From NCBI RefSeq assembly GCF_019397265.1, contig NZ_CP068985.1:5126501-5190500 (forward strand): DNA of 64,000 nt, written 5' to 3'. Positions 12,303-21,637 of the stretch are shown here, piece by piece. The first letter of the stretch is position 1, and the number at the start of each line of letters is the position of its first letter. The DNA comes from Nonomuraea coxensis DSM 45129 (GTDB taxonomy: Bacteria > Actinomycetota > Actinomycetes > Streptosporangiales > Streptosporangiaceae). The notes beneath the pieces were generated by a model. That model saw nothing but the letters and a program-made list of their open reading frames with translations. It had not been told where the DNA came from and did not search any database. The position numbers and the translations under genes were made by a program.

Positions 12303-13537
12303 GGCGCGTCCTGCTGGCCCTGACGCTCCTGCTGCTGACGGGCTGCCGGCCGGACGGCGGCGGGGCCGTGCTGACCGGCGAGTGCGCGGGCCAGGACGGC
12401 ACCGGCATCGGCCCCGGCAGCGTCAAGGTGGGCGGCATCTACCCGCTGTCCGGGCCCGCCTCCGCCTACGCCGCGGTCGCGCAGGGCGCGGGCGCGTACT
12501 TCGCGCACGTCAACCGGCACGGCGGCGTGGACGGGCGGCGCGTCGAGTTCGTCGTCCGCGACGACGCCTACGAGCCGGCCCGCGCGGTCGAGGAGGCCCG
12601 CAGGCTGGTGCTGCACGACCGGGTGTTCGCGCTGTTCCAGACGCTCGGCACGCCCTCGACGGCCGCCGTGCGCGAGTTCGCGCACCGGTGGCGGGTGCCG
12701 CAGGTGTTCGTCGCGACCGGGGCCACCGCGTGGGGCGCCGAGGCCGCGCGCCGCCCCTGGACGATCGGCTTCCAGCCGAGCTACGTCGCCGAGGCCCGCG
12801 TCTACGCCCGCTACCTCGCCGAGGAGCTGCCGTACGCCCGCGTCGCGGTGCTCTACCAGAACGACGACTTCGGCCACGACCTGCTGGACGGCTTCCGCCG
12901 CGCGATCGCCGGCACCTCGGTGCGGATCGTGGCCGCCCGCGCCTACGAGGTGACCGACCCCGGCGTGCAGGGCCAGCTCGCCAACCTGGCCGCGTCGAAG
13001 GCGGACGTGCTGCTGAACGTGAGCACGCCGAAGTTCGCCGCGCAGGCGCTGGCCGCCGACGCCGCCATGACCGGCTGGAACCCGCTGCACATACTCAACG
13101 GCGTGGCCGCCTCCCCCGCCGTGCTCAAACCGGTGGGCTACGACAAGGTGCAGGGCGTGATCACCGCGGGGTTCCAGAAGGACCCGGCCGCGCCGGAGTG
13201 GGCCGACGACCCGGCCGTGCGCACGTACCTGACGGCCTTGGAGCGCCACGCTCCCGGGGCCGACCCCGGCAGCCAGCAGGTGGTCTTCGGCTGGCTGGCG
13301 GCGGAGGCGTTCGTCAAGACGCTGCGGCGCATGCGCTGCCCCTCGCGGGAGGCGCTGCGCGCGGCGGCGCACCGGCTGGACGACGTGCGGCTCGGCATGC
13401 TGCTGCCGGGGATCACGCTGTCCACCGGGCCGGGCGACGCCTTCCCGATCGAGGCCGAGCAGCTCGCGCGCTTCGAGGGCGAGCGGTGGGTGCCGTTCGG
13501 GCGGGTGATCGACACCCGCGACGGGACGGGCCGGTGA
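12299..13537 (+). CDS. Liv-type substrate-binding lipoprotein (cassette 2)
   Basis: The receptor of the second importer, 412 residues. A short lipoprotein signal with lipobox LTGC (Cys16) is followed by a Peripla_BP_6 fold: VKVGGIYPLSGPASAYAAVA, then FVVRDDAYEPARAVEEARRL, VAVLYQNDDFGHDLLDGF and a C-terminal lobe with GSQQVVFGWLAAEAFVKTL. This resembles receptors of the amide/aromatic-compound branch more than classical leucine-binding proteins, but the ligand is unknown. It is the last gene of the ten-gene run; the convergent S37 peptidase gene ends 16 bases downstream. Confidence 0.9.
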   Translation: MRRVLLALTLLLLTGCRPDGGGAVLTGECAGQDGTGIGPGSVKVGGIYPLSGPASAYAAVAQGAGAYFAHVNRHGGVDGRRVEFVVRDDAYEPARAVEEARRLVLHDRVFALFQTLGTPSTAAVREFAHRWRVPQVFVATGATAWGAEAARRPWTIGFQPSYVAEARVYARYLAEELPYARVAVLYQNDDFGHDLLDGFRRAIAGTSVRIVAARAYEVTDPGVQGQLANLAASKADVLLNVSTPKFAAQALAADAAMTGWNPLHILNGVAASPAVLKPVGYDKVQGVITAGFQKDPAAPEWADDPAVRTYLTALERHAPGADPGSQQVVFGWLAAEAFVKTLRRMRCPSREALRAAAHRLDDVRLGMLLPGITLSTGPGDAFPIEAEQLARFEGERWVPFGRVIDTRDGTGR

Positions 13538-13553
13538 TCAGGCGGGCCGGTGA

Positions 13554-14948
13554 TCAGGCTGGGCGGCGGTGGACGAGCATGTCGTCGTCCGGCAGCGTCG
13601 CGGTGCCCGGGGAGCGCAGCGCCGACGTCGCTCCCGCCCAGCGCCGCAGCGTGGCGATGGCCGCCGTCTGCTCGGCCTCGGGCAGGGAGGCGATGTTGGC
13701 GCCGTGGTTGGCACCCGGCACGACGTACAGGTACGAGTCACGCCCGGACGGGGTGAACCGCTCCGCGCTCCAGGGGTCGTTCTGGCCGTAGACGAACATC
13801 ATCCGCTCCGACCGGGCGCGCACCCAGTGGTCCACGTCGAGCATGGGCCAGGGCTGGTGCCGGGAGCGCAGCTCGGCGGGCAGCACCGAGTTCGGCTGGT
13901 AGAGGCCGCGGTGCCGGGTCAGGCCGCGCAGGTGGGCGAAGGTGAGGTCGGGCCAGCCGAGCTGGGTGGCGGCCTGGTAGTAGTAGGGCCAGTAGTACTC
14001 CAGGCCCTGGTCGGTGTAGAAGCCGAAGAACGCGACGGCGTCGATCCAGGCGTAGAGCTGCTCGTCGGTGGCGGTGACGGGCGGCACCGAGGCGCAGTCC
14101 GCGGCCGTCGAGTACTGCCAGAAGGCCCACACCGTGTCCAGGACGGTCATCTCGTACGAGCGGTCGGCGCTGCCGAGGGTCCTGGTGAAGGTGTAGCCGT
14201 TGCGGGCGGCGTCCGCCTCCAGCAGGGGGACCATCCGGTCGCGGCGCAGCAGCGCCTCGCGCTGCGCGGCGTCGAGCGCCTGCCGGCAGGAGGGGGTGCC
14301 GACCTGGGCGAAGAAGCGGTCGTAGTCGCGGTCGAGCGGGTTGACCGGGTCGTTCGGGGCGACGTAGGCGACGACGCCGTCCACGTCGCCGGGGTAGAAG
14401 CGGCGGTGGTAGACGGAGGTCATGCCGCCCTTGCTGGCGCCGGTCTGGATCCAGCGGCCCGGGTAGATCGTCCTCAGCATCTGGACGATGCGGTGCTCGT
14501 CCGTGGCCTCCTGCCAGATGTCGAGGTCGCTCCAGTCGGCGGGGGCGGGGCGCGAGGAGCGGAAGAAGCGGTGCTCGACGGAGACCTGGTTGGCGTCGAG
14601 GATCCTGGTGGGCTCGGTCCGCGAGGGTGCGGGGTTGACGGCCAGGCCGTAGCCGCCGGTGTAGAGCACCACGGGCACGTCGACGGCGCGGTGCAGCAGG
14701 GTGAGGCGCTGCTGGAACGTCCCCTTGCGCGGGTCGCGGTGGTCGACCGGCTGGGTGTAGCTGAGGACGAAGAACCGGTAGCCGGCCGGCTGCGTCTCGG
14801 AGACCACGGTGAGGCCGGGAACGGCCTTGAGCTGGTCCAGCGGGTCCTGCTCCTCGGCCGCGGCGGCCGGCGCCGCGGCGGCCGGCGCCGCGGCGGGCGC
14901 GGTGACGGCGGCCAGGACGAGCAGGACGGTCAGGAGCAGGGTTCGCAC
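13554..14948 (-). CDS. secreted S37-family tripeptidyl aminopeptidase
   Basis: An extracellular serine peptidase of family S37 (PS-10 type) that removes N-terminal tripeptides. It has 464 residues from a GTG at 14948, preceded by GGAGG about 8 nt upstream. A Sec signal peptide of about 30 residues (LLLTVLLVLAAVTAPAAAP) is followed by a low-complexity Ala stretch. The catalytic fold shows VVLYTGGYGLAVNPAPSRTE, the nucleophile elbow GASKGGMTSVYHRRFYPGDV, FVYGQNDPWSAERF with the likely catalytic Asp, and VPGANHGANI with the catalytic His. It is convergent with the transporter run. It may supply peptides or amino acids for uptake, but no co-regulation is visible. Confidence 0.88.
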   Translation of the reverse strand: MRTLLLTVLLVLAAVTAPAAAPAAAAPAAAAEEQDPLDQLKAVPGLTVVSETQPAGYRFFVLSYTQPVDHRDPRKGTFQQRLTLLHRAVDVPVVLYTGGYGLAVNPAPSRTEPTRILDANQVSVEHRFFRSSRPAPADWSDLDIWQEATDEHRIVQMLRTIYPGRWIQTGASKGGMTSVYHRRFYPGDVDGVVAYVAPNDPVNPLDRDYDRFFAQVGTPSCRQALDAAQREALLRRDRMVPLLEADAARNGYTFTRTLGSADRSYEMTVLDTVWAFWQYSTAADCASVPPVTATDEQLYAWIDAVAFFGFYTDQGLEYYWPYYYQAATQLGWPDLTFAHLRGLTRHRGLYQPNSVLPAELRSRHQPWPMLDVDHWVRARSERMMFVYGQNDPWSAERFTPSGRDSYLYVVPGANHGANIASLPEAEQTAAIATLRRWAGATSALRSPGTATLPDDDMLVHRRPA

Positions 14949-15247
14949 GGTGGCGCCTCCAGCCGGGCGTGAGCACGGGTCCGACCGCAGTGTCCCCGCG
15001 ATCTTCCCGGAGGGCAAGAGTTGACATCTCACCTTTTGTCCGCTTGGCGCTGGCCGGACATACAGCCCACCCCACCAGATATGACCGCCAGACCGATTAT
15101 TCACTGCATTTCAGCATTTATGATTTTTCCCCGGAATGCAGTTATGCGAATGACGATCCAATGAATCCAACTAGTTATCAATCTCCCGCCCATTCGCCGC
15201 CGCCGAAATATAGATTTCTTCTCATCTCCAGGAGGGGGAACGGGACA
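14949..15247. other. AT-rich intergenic region
   Basis: This 299-base stretch is markedly AT-richer than its surroundings from about 15040 to 15230 and has no coding-type codon bias in any frame. It separates the divergent S37 peptidase and DUF6232 genes and must contain both promoters. TTGACA at 15021-15026 is an isolated -35-like element; I could not pair it with a convincing -10. Confidence 0.5.
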
Positions 15248-15766
15248 ATGGGATCTGATTACGCGCCGGTGCAGGTGCTGGTTCGCGACGGGGTCATGCA
15301 GGTCGGCAGCGACACGTACGCGCTGCGCACCATCACGCACATCGGACAACGGAAATTGGTGGCCGACAAGGGCGCGGCATGGCGGAAATTCTTCGTCCGC
15401 CTCCTGCTGACCATGATCTTCGGGGGCGTTCTCGTGGGGGCGCTCGGCGACGCCTGGACGCTCGCCCTCGTCGCCGTGCTCGCGGTCCTGGCCTGGCGGC
15501 TCGTGACGGTGCTCCGGCTGCCGCCGGTGTACGGCCTGGTCATCGGCACCGCCGGGGTCGAGCGCGAGGCCGTCTGGGGCACCGACAGAGGTGAGATCGA
15601 CCAGCTCTCGGCCGACCTCACCGCGGCCGTGGGCAAGCTCGACCTGCCGCCCATGACCTTCAACATCACCCACGCCGTCGGCAGGAACGAGGTCATCAAC
15701 CAGTACGGCGCGGGCAGCATCGGAAAAGCGACCCACCACGGCGCCGGAAACATCGAGACCCGATGA
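15248..15766 (+). CDS. DUF6232-type membrane protein with C-terminal NQYG motif
   Basis: A 172-residue protein of unknown function, starting at an ATG with a good Shine-Dalgarno (AGGAGGGGG). The N-terminus VLVRDGVMQVGSDTYALRTI and two adjacent membrane segments (about residues 50-90, split by one Gly-Asp turn) fit the DUF6232 family. A cytosolic part of about 80 residues follows. It ends in the motif INQYGxGSIGKATHHGxGNI (residues 150-169), which is repeated almost exactly at the N-terminus of the next gene. The stop overlaps the next start (ATGA), so the two are translationally coupled. The motif may mediate homotypic interaction between the two products; this is inference. Confidence 0.8.
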   Translation: MGSDYAPVQVLVRDGVMQVGSDTYALRTITHIGQRKLVADKGAAWRKFFVRLLLTMIFGGVLVGALGDAWTLALVAVLAVLAWRLVTVLRLPPVYGLVIGTAGVEREAVWGTDRGEIDQLSADLTAAVGKLDLPPMTFNITHAVGRNEVINQYGAGSIGKATHHGAGNIETR

Positions 15767-16101
15767 ACGGCGGCGACGAGATCAACCAATACGGTCCGGG
15801 AAGCATCGGAAAGGCGACGCACCACGGATCCGGCGACATCGTGGCCGGCGGCGGACCGCGTCATTCCGCCCCGCCGCCCGCTTTTCCGCCGCCGCCCGGG
15901 AATTCGGCCGGGCGGGCGGCGGGAAAACCGGGAAGAAAAGCGGTGGCGGCGGCCGGCTGCGCGGTGCTGTCGGCGGCCGTGAGCGCCCTGATCAATCTGC
16001 TCACCGCGTCGTGGAGCTGGTGGGTGTTCGCGGTCGCCGCCGCCCTGCTGTTCGTCTGGGCGGCGGTCGCGTACACGGGGGAGAAGGACCAGCGGGGCTG
16101 A
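15763..16101 (+). CDS. small membrane protein with N-terminal NQYG motif
   Basis: A 112-residue protein of unknown function. Residues 7-26 repeat the INQYGxGSIGKATHHGxGDI motif of the preceding protein. They are followed by a Pro/Gly linker (residues 27-57, with PPPAFPPPPG), a basic patch and two hydrophobic segments (about 60-80 and 84-104) likely to form a membrane hairpin. The C-terminus is short and charged. The layout (motif, linker, membrane anchor) beside a protein carrying the same motif at its C-terminus suggests paired signalling or assembly partners. Confidence 0.75.
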   Translation: MNGGDEINQYGPGSIGKATHHGSGDIVAGGGPRHSAPPPAFPPPPGNSAGRAAGKPGRKAVAAAGCAVLSAAVSALINLLTASWSWWVFAVAAALLFVWAAVAYTGEKDQRG

Positions 16102-16123
16102 CGCCTCCTCCCCTGTCGCGGCG

Positions 16124-17293
16124 CTACGGCGTGAGCACGACCTTGTTGCACTCGTCCTGCTTGTGCTTGAACAGCTCGAAGCCGCGCGGCGCCTCGCTCA
16201 GCGGCATCCGGTGCGAGATGACGAAGCTCGGGTCGATCTCGCCGGAGCGGATCCGGTCCAGCAGCGGCCGCATGTAGCGCTGCACGTGGCACTGCCCGGC
16301 CCGGATGGTGAGCGAGCGGTTCATGACCGTGCCCATCGGGAACTTGTCGACGAACCCGCCGTAGACGCCGACCACCGACACCACGCCGCCGTTGCGGCAG
16401 GCCATGATGGCCTCGCGCAGCGCGTACGGCCGCTCGGTCTCCAGCCGGGCGGCCTGCTTGCTCCGGTCGTAGGCGTACATCGCCGGGGTCGGGTGGTGCG
16501 CCTCCATGCCGACGGCCTCGATGCAGGCGTCGGGGCCGCGCCCGCCGGTCATGTCGCGCAGCGCGTCCAGCACGTTCACCTCCTCGTAGTCGAGGACCTC
16601 GGCGCCGGTCCGCTGGGCCCGCTTGAGCCGGTAGGGGAACCGGTCGATGACGATGACCCGGTCGGCGCCGAGCAGGAACGCGCTGGCCGCGGCGAGCTGC
16701 CCGACGGGTCCCGCGCCCCAGATCGCGATCGTCTGTCCCGGCCTGATGGCGCACATCTCGGCGGCCATGAAGCCGGTGGGGAAGATGTCGGACAGGAACA
16801 GCACCTTCTCGTCCGGCAGGTCGTCCTCGATCTTGATGGGGCCGACGTCGGCGAACGGGACGCGCACGTACTCGGCCTGGCCGCCGGGGAACCCGCCCAG
16901 CATGTGCGAGTAGCCGAAGATCCCGGCGGGCGAGTGGCCCATCAGCTTCTCGGCCATGCCCGCGTTGGGGTTGGAGTTCTCGCACAGGGAGTACAGCTCG
17001 GCCTCGCAGGCGAAGCAGGCGCCGCAGGCGATCGGGAACGGCACCACGACGCGGTCGCCGGGCCGCAGGTTCCGCACCCCGGGGCCGACCTCGACGACCT
17101 CGCCCATGAACTCGTGGCCGAGGATGTCGCCCTTCTTCACGGTCGGGATGTAGCCGTCCACGAGGTGCAGGTCGGAGCCGCAGATCGCGGTCGAGGTGAC
17201 GCGGACGATCGCGTCGCGCGCGTTGAGCATCGCGGGGTCGGGGACGTCCTGGACCTCGACCGAGTTGCGGCCCGTCCACACGGTGGCCTTCAT
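16124..17293 (-). CDS. zinc-dependent alcohol/formaldehyde dehydrogenase family protein
   Basis: A cytosolic medium-chain dehydrogenase/reductase of 389 residues, closest to the glutathione-independent formaldehyde dehydrogenase-like group. Catalytic zinc motifs are [12 protein letters not shown] and [10 protein letters not shown], the structural zinc site is [15 protein letters not shown] (four Cys), and the NAD-binding fold is [16 protein letters not shown]. The insert [20 protein letters not shown] is typical of this subgroup. The actual alcohol or aldehyde is unknown. The start overlaps the stop of the SRPBCC gene upstream (ATGA), so the two form an operon. Confidence 0.9.
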   Translation of the reverse strand: MKATVWTGRNSVEVQDVPDPAMLNARDAIVRVTSTAICGSDLHLVDGYIPTVKKGDILGHEFMGEVVEVGPGVRNLRPGDRVVVPFPIACGACFACEAELYSLCENSNPNAGMAEKLMGHSPAGIFGYSHMLGGFPGGQAEYVRVPFADVGPIKIEDDLPDEKVLFLSDIFPTGFMAAEMCAIRPGQTIAIWGAGPVGQLAAASAFLLGADRVIVIDRFPYRLKRAQRTGAEVLDYEEVNVLDALRDMTGGRGPDACIEAVGMEAHHPTPAMYAYDRSKQAARLETERPYALREAIMACRNGGVVSVVGVYGGFVDKFPMGTVMNRSLTIRAGQCHVQRYMRPLLDRIRSGEIDPSFVISHRMPLSEAPRGFELFKHKQDECNKVVLTP

Positions 17294-18183
17294 GCGCGGG
17301 CTCCGATCGGCTGGGCGGGGTGCTGGTGGAGCTGGCGCAGGGCGCGGTGGCCCTCGGGGCTGCCCTCCGAGCGGACGACCTCGCCGGTCTCCATGACCTG
17401 CTTGAAGCGGCGCAGGTCGTCGCGGACCTGCTGCTCGGGGTGCTCGCCGACCATGCGGGCGACGGCGGCGGCGAGCTTGCGGCCGCGCATGCCGTACTCA
17501 AGGGAGACGTCGACGACGGTGCCGCGTCCGCCGGGGCCGTCGGTGAAGCTGACCAGGCCCGCGTTGGAGACGCCCTTGCCGGGCACGGAGCGCCAGGCGA
17601 TGAGGTCGCCCGCGCGCTCGTCGATGATCTCGGCCTCCCATTCGAGGTCGATCACCGGGCCCTTGGCCCGCCAGCGGGAACGGCCCTCGCCGAGGGTGCG
17701 CACGGACTCCAGGTGCGTCATGAAGGTCGGCAGGTTCTCCAGGTCGCGCCAGAAGCGGTAGACCTCGGCGCGCGGCTTGTTGATGGTGATGGAGGCGCGC
17801 ACCTGCAGCGGGCTGCGGGCCCTGCGGGCGCGTCCCCCGGCGCAGGCCGCGTCGAGAGCGGCGATGCCGGCGACCGCGCCGAGCGCGCACAGCGCGCGGC
17901 GGCGCCGGCCGCCGACGCGGTTGGCGGCGGCCCTGCCGAGCAGGCCGAGGTCCATCGCGTCGCCGGCCATCCTGGTCCACGTCCAGCGGGCGGGCGTCTT
18001 GCCGCCGAGCAGCAGCGCGGCGTGCAGCAGTTCGCGGCCCCCCACGAGCCGGGTGATCGTCGCGGCCCCCGGTGCGTCGTCGACGCCGCACAGGCGCGTC
18101 ACGGCCCGGGGCGCCGCGAGTTGCGCCGTGCCGAGCGCGAGGCTGGTCCAGCCCAGCGCGCGGGCGAATCGGTCGGTCATCAT
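17290..18183 (-). CDS. SRPBCC (polyketide cyclase/dehydrase-like) protein with membrane N-terminus
   Basis: A 297-residue, two-part protein. The N-terminal about 125 residues are hydrophobic and resemble DUF4267-like membrane regions ([20 protein letters not shown], then [13 protein letters not shown]). The C-terminal half is an SRPBCC/START fold of the coenzyme Q-binding or YihB type ([32 protein letters not shown], then [20 protein letters not shown]). Such proteins are often encoded next to Zn-dehydrogenases in actinomycetes. Two adjacent ATGs exist (18183 and 18180); the GAGGA upstream fits the second slightly better. Its ligand is unknown. Confidence 0.82.
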   Translation of the reverse strand: MMTDRFARALGWTSLALGTAQLAAPRAVTRLCGVDDAPGAATITRLVGGRELLHAALLLGGKTPARWTWTRMAGDAMDLGLLGRAAANRVGGRRRRALCALGAVAGIAALDAACAGGRARRARSPLQVRASITINKPRAEVYRFWRDLENLPTFMTHLESVRTLGEGRSRWRAKGPVIDLEWEAEIIDERAGDLIAWRSVPGKGVSNAGLVSFTDGPGGRGTVVDVSLEYGMRGRKLAAAVARMVGEHPEQQVRDDLRRFKQVMETGEVVRSEGSPEGHRALRQLHQHPAQPIGARA

Positions 18184-18345
18184 GCGGTCCTCACAGGTGT
18201 CGGTTGTCCGTGCGAGCGCCGGGAGACCTCACGCCCCCCGGTGCCCTTCGCGGCCCGTACCCCTGACAAAAGGGATGACACACCCGGTTTCCGGCACGAA
18301 ATACCCGCTGGGTCCGGCGGGCACCGAGCCTTTATGGTGATCGTC

Positions 18346-19239
18346 ATGGATCCGACGCATCCCGGCCCCGTTTACCGCACGGTGACCGACCCGAGCGGAA
18401 TGCTGGCCCTCCAGACTTTCGGACGACCGGATGGGGAGGACATGGTTTTCCGCATTTCCGGCTCCGTCTACGCCAACATTCCCGGCGACGCACTGAAACC
18501 GGATATTCCGCACGGCAGGAAACTGTTCGGGATCGAGGGCTACAACATCCGCCGCCTCTACCGGGTGCCCGGCACCGACCGGCTCCACCAGCTCTCCCGC
18601 GAGCTCGTCTGCTACACCGACCCCGGCGACCCCGTGCGCGTCCTGCGCGCCTGGGCCAACCCCCTCGACGGGCGCACCTACCCGGTCGTGCCGATCAACA
18701 ACGACGCGGTCAACTTCGGCCCGTTCCCCATCACCTCCGCCTTCGCCGGGCCTCCCCTGCGCCGCCTGCACGACGAGACCGTCTGGACCAGCGACATCGC
18801 CGTCCGCGCCGACTACGGCACCACCCTGGGCGAGACGTTCGGCCTGCTCGGCGGCGTCTACACGGCGCAGGAGATGTTCGAGTTCCACGTGGACGACCGC
18901 GAGGTGGCCGCCAGGACCGTCCCCGGCCAGATCCCGGACGGCGCGATGCGCGTCAAGGTGAGCTGGACGCGCACCGCCCCGTGGGCGCCGTTCATGGGCA
19001 TCGCCGAGAGCGAGGTGCGCGGGCAGCTCACCTACCGCGCCCACGCCTGGTCGCTCGGCTCCTACGCCGACGTCGAGCCGTGGCTGCGCGCCGAGGTGGA
19101 GGCCCGCCACCCGCTCTACACCGCCGCGCCGGACGAGCCGGGGCCGAGCGAGAACTCCTGGACCTCCTTCCACGCCAAGCAGCTCGACAAGGGCGCCATG
19201 ACCTGGGCCGGCTGGTGCGCCGCCCACGGCCGGCCGTGA
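18346..19239 (+). CDS. DUF1838-type protein of unknown function
   Basis: About 297 residues from the ATG at 18346 (MDPTHPGPVYRTVTD). The segments DMVFRISGSVYANIPGD, GRKLFGIEGYNIRRLYRVPG and REVAARTVPGQIPDGAMRVK resemble the DUF1838 family, whose function is unknown. No signal peptide or membrane segment is seen. A -10-like TATGGT (18333-18338) ends 7 nt before this ATG and no Shine-Dalgarno is visible, so a leaderless start is proposed; an ATG at 18334 is the alternative. It is divergent from the SRPBCC/dehydrogenase operon. Confidence 0.7.
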   Translation: MDPTHPGPVYRTVTDPSGMLALQTFGRPDGEDMVFRISGSVYANIPGDALKPDIPHGRKLFGIEGYNIRRLYRVPGTDRLHQLSRELVCYTDPGDPVRVLRAWANPLDGRTYPVVPINNDAVNFGPFPITSAFAGPPLRRLHDETVWTSDIAVRADYGTTLGETFGLLGGVYTAQEMFEFHVDDREVAARTVPGQIPDGAMRVKVSWTRTAPWAPFMGIAESEVRGQLTYRAHAWSLGSYADVEPWLRAEVEARHPLYTAAPDEPGPSENSWTSFHAKQLDKGAMTWAGWCAAHGRP

Positions 19240-19498
19240 GCACACCGGTCCTCAGCCCGCTGACCGGCCGGGCGCGGCCCCCGTCCTCGCCCGGTTCGGC
19301 GCGGCGCCGGCCCGCGACGAGGACCTGCTGACCTGCGAGGACGGCCCCATCGGGCCGATCATCGCGCCCGACCGGGTCGCCGGCTCCAAGGCGTGGCTCG
19401 GGCCGGAGCTGCGGCTGGTGGTGCTGCCCGGGTACGCGCTGACCGGCTTCCCCATGCGCGAGAGCCCGCCGGAGTGGCGCGGGCGGGCGGCGCGCTGA
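19238..19498 (+). pseudogene. probable gene remnant (C-terminal coding fragment)
   Basis: The frame starting at 19238 is open to a TGA at 19496-19498 with nearly all codons ending in G or C, yet it contains no plausible start codon after the upstream gene's stop. The translation includes DEDLLTCEDGPIGPIIAPDR and WLGPELRLVVLPGYALTGF. The composition says it was coding; the missing start and short length suggest the decayed 3' end of a gene. I do not recognise the family. Confidence 0.4.
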
Positions 19499-19518
19499 TC
19501 CGTCCCCGCCGGGGCGGG

Positions 19519-19887
19519 TCAGCTCTGCTTGGCCAGGGAGTCGCCGTCGGTCGACAGGTGCACCACGTTGTCCTCGATCCTGGCGACCTGCTCGGGCGCG
19601 ACGTACAGGTCACGCGCGAACAGCCCGCGGCCGTCCACCTTCACGAAGCCGGTACGCAGCAGCCGGGCCGCCAGCACGGGCGGCAGGCCGGGCTCGGCGT
19701 CCCTGAAGACGTCCGACAGCACGGGCACGAAGCCGGGGCCACGCTCGGGCTTCTGTCCGTCGGTGGTGACCGCCTGCGGGTCGCCCATCTTGACGAGCTC
19801 CACGGTCCCGATCTCCTTGCCGTCGCGGTCGACGACCTTCATGCCGGTGTGGACCTGGCTGATGCCGGGCCGCTGGGGGGTTCGCAC
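19519..19887 (-). CDS. PRC-barrel/DUF2171-like protein
   Basis: A 122-residue protein from a GTG at 19887 with GGAG 7-9 nt upstream. The sequence HTGMKVVDRDGKEIGTVELV is a PRC-barrel-like beta domain opening, and the C-terminus has GRGLFARDLYVAPEQVARIE followed by DNVVHLSTDGDSLA, as in DUF2171-type proteins. These small proteins are common in actinomycetes and are sometimes stress-linked; the function is unknown. It is divergent from the acyl-CoA ligase gene. Confidence 0.75.
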   Translation of the reverse strand: MRTPQRPGISQVHTGMKVVDRDGKEIGTVELVKMGDPQAVTTDGQKPERGPGFVPVLSDVFRDAEPGLPPVLAARLLRTGFVKVDGRGLFARDLYVAPEQVARIEDNVVHLSTDGDSLAKQS

Positions 19888-20033
19888 GCCAACGCTCCTT
19901 GTCTCTCGGTCCGGCTGTCACGACTACCCAGCTCGGCGGCGGAGAGTCCCCCGGTTCCCCGGTACTTGCCCGGGGGCGGAGCCGCGGCTCAGGATGGCGG
20001 GGTGAGCCCGCTTCCCGCCCGGAGGACCATCGC

Positions 20034-21596
20034 ATGCCCGATCTGGACGGTCTGTCGTTCGAGCCGCTGACCCCCGTCTCCTTCCTCGACCGGGCCGCCG
20101 ACGCGCACGGCGACCGGATCGCCGTCATCGACGGGGATCACCGGTTCACCTACCACGAGCTGCGCGAGCGGTGCCGCCGGCTGGCGGGCGGGCTGGCGCC
20201 CCTGGCGCGGGGCCGCCCGGTGGCGGTGCTCGCGCCGAACACGTCCGTGCTGCTGGAGGCGAACTTCGGGGTGCCGTGGGCGGGTGTGCCGCTGGTGGCG
20301 GTCAACACCCGGCTGGCGCCGGGCGAGGTCGGCTACATCCTGGAGCACTCGGGGGCGGGCGTGCTGGTGCACGACCCGGTCTTCGACGGCCTGGTGGACG
20401 CGGCCTGCGCCGGGCTGGCCGAGCCACCGCGCCGGGTCCGGGCCGGCGCCGAGTACGAGGACCTGCTCGCGCGGGCGTCCCCGCTGGCGCTCACCCCGGC
20501 CGACGAGCGGGCGCTGCTGTCGATCAACTACACCTCCGGCACGACCGGCCGCCCGAAGGGCGTCATGTACCACCATCGCGGCGCGTACCTCCAGGCGCTC
20601 GCCATGGTGGGACACGCCGGGCTGTCGCCGGCCACCGTGCACCTGTGGACGCTGCCGATGTTCCACTGCAACGGCTGGTGCTTCCCGTGGGCGGTGACGG
20701 CGGCGGCCGGGACGCACGTGTGCCTGCCGAAGCCGGACCCCGCCGAGGTGTGGCGGCTGCTGCGGGCCGAGGGCGTCACCCATCTGGAGGGCGCGCCGAC
20801 CGTGCTGTCCATGATCGCCCACGCGCCGGACGCGGCTCCGCTGGAGCGCACGGTGCGGGTCTCGACGGGCGGCGCGCCGCCGTCCCCGGCGATCCTGCGC
20901 CGCATGTCGGGCCTGGGCTTCGACGTCATCCACCTGTACGGGCTCACCGAGACGTTCGGCCCGGCGATGATCTGCGACTGGCGGCCGGAGTGGGACGAGC
21001 TGACCGGCGAGCGGCAGGCCCGGCTGAAGGCCCGCCAGGGCGTCGGCAACATGATCGCCTGCACCGCCCGCGTCGTCGGCGGGGACGGCCGCGACGTGCC
21101 CGCCGACGGCACGACGATCGGGGAGATCGCGCTGCGCGGCAACAACGTCATGCTCGGCTACTACCGGGATCCCGAGGCGACCGCGGCCGCGGCGCCGGAC
21201 GGCTGGTTCCGCACCGGCGACCTCGGCGTCCGGCATCCCGACGGATATGTCGAGCTGCGCGACCGCAGCAAGGACGTGATCATCTCGGGCGGCGAGAACA
21301 TCGCCTCGGTCGAGGTCGAGCAGGCCATCGCCGACCATCCGGCGGTGCTGGAGGTGGCGGTCGTCGCGGTGCCCGACGACCACTGGGGCGAGGTGCCGGC
21401 CGCGTACGTGACGCTGCGCGAGGGCGCGGCGGCCACCGCGGATGAGATCATGGAGCACGTGCGGGCGCGGCTGGCGCGGTTCAAGGTGCCGAAGCGCGTG
21501 GAGTTCTGCGAGCTGCCGAAGACCTCGACCGGCAAGATCCAGAAATACGTCCTGCGGGACAAGGCCTGGGCGGGCCAGGAGCGCCGCATCCACTGA
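20034..21596 (+). CDS. fatty acid--CoA ligase family protein (AMP-forming)
   Basis: An ANL-superfamily enzyme of 520 residues that should activate a carboxylic acid with ATP and transfer it to CoA. The Shine-Dalgarno is GGAGGA, 8 nt before the ATG. The phosphate-binding loop is YTSGTTGRPKGVMYHH; the substrate-side motif MFHCNGWCFPW matches medium/long-chain acyl-CoA ligases. HLYGLTETFGPAM, the A5-A8 motifs (GWFRTGDLGVRHPDGYVELR, DRSKDVIISGGENIASVEVE) and the catalytic lysine in KTSTGKIQK are present. The chain length is unknown. An NTF2-like gene follows 41 bases downstream in the same direction. Confidence 0.93.
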   Translation: MPDLDGLSFEPLTPVSFLDRAADAHGDRIAVIDGDHRFTYHELRERCRRLAGGLAPLARGRPVAVLAPNTSVLLEANFGVPWAGVPLVAVNTRLAPGEVGYILEHSGAGVLVHDPVFDGLVDAACAGLAEPPRRVRAGAEYEDLLARASPLALTPADERALLSINYTSGTTGRPKGVMYHHRGAYLQALAMVGHAGLSPATVHLWTLPMFHCNGWCFPWAVTAAAGTHVCLPKPDPAEVWRLLRAEGVTHLEGAPTVLSMIAHAPDAAPLERTVRVSTGGAPPSPAILRRMSGLGFDVIHLYGLTETFGPAMICDWRPEWDELTGERQARLKARQGVGNMIACTARVVGGDGRDVPADGTTIGEIALRGNNVMLGYYRDPEATAAAAPDGWFRTGDLGVRHPDGYVELRDRSKDVIISGGENIASVEVEQAIADHPAVLEVAVVAVPDDHWGEVPAAYVTLREGAAATADEIMEHVRARLARFKVPKRVEFCELPKTSTGKIQKYVLRDKAWAGQERRIH

Positions 21597-21637
21597 CAGG
21601 CGTGCGCACAGGGCGCCCCTACGGCTGGAGGAACGAC

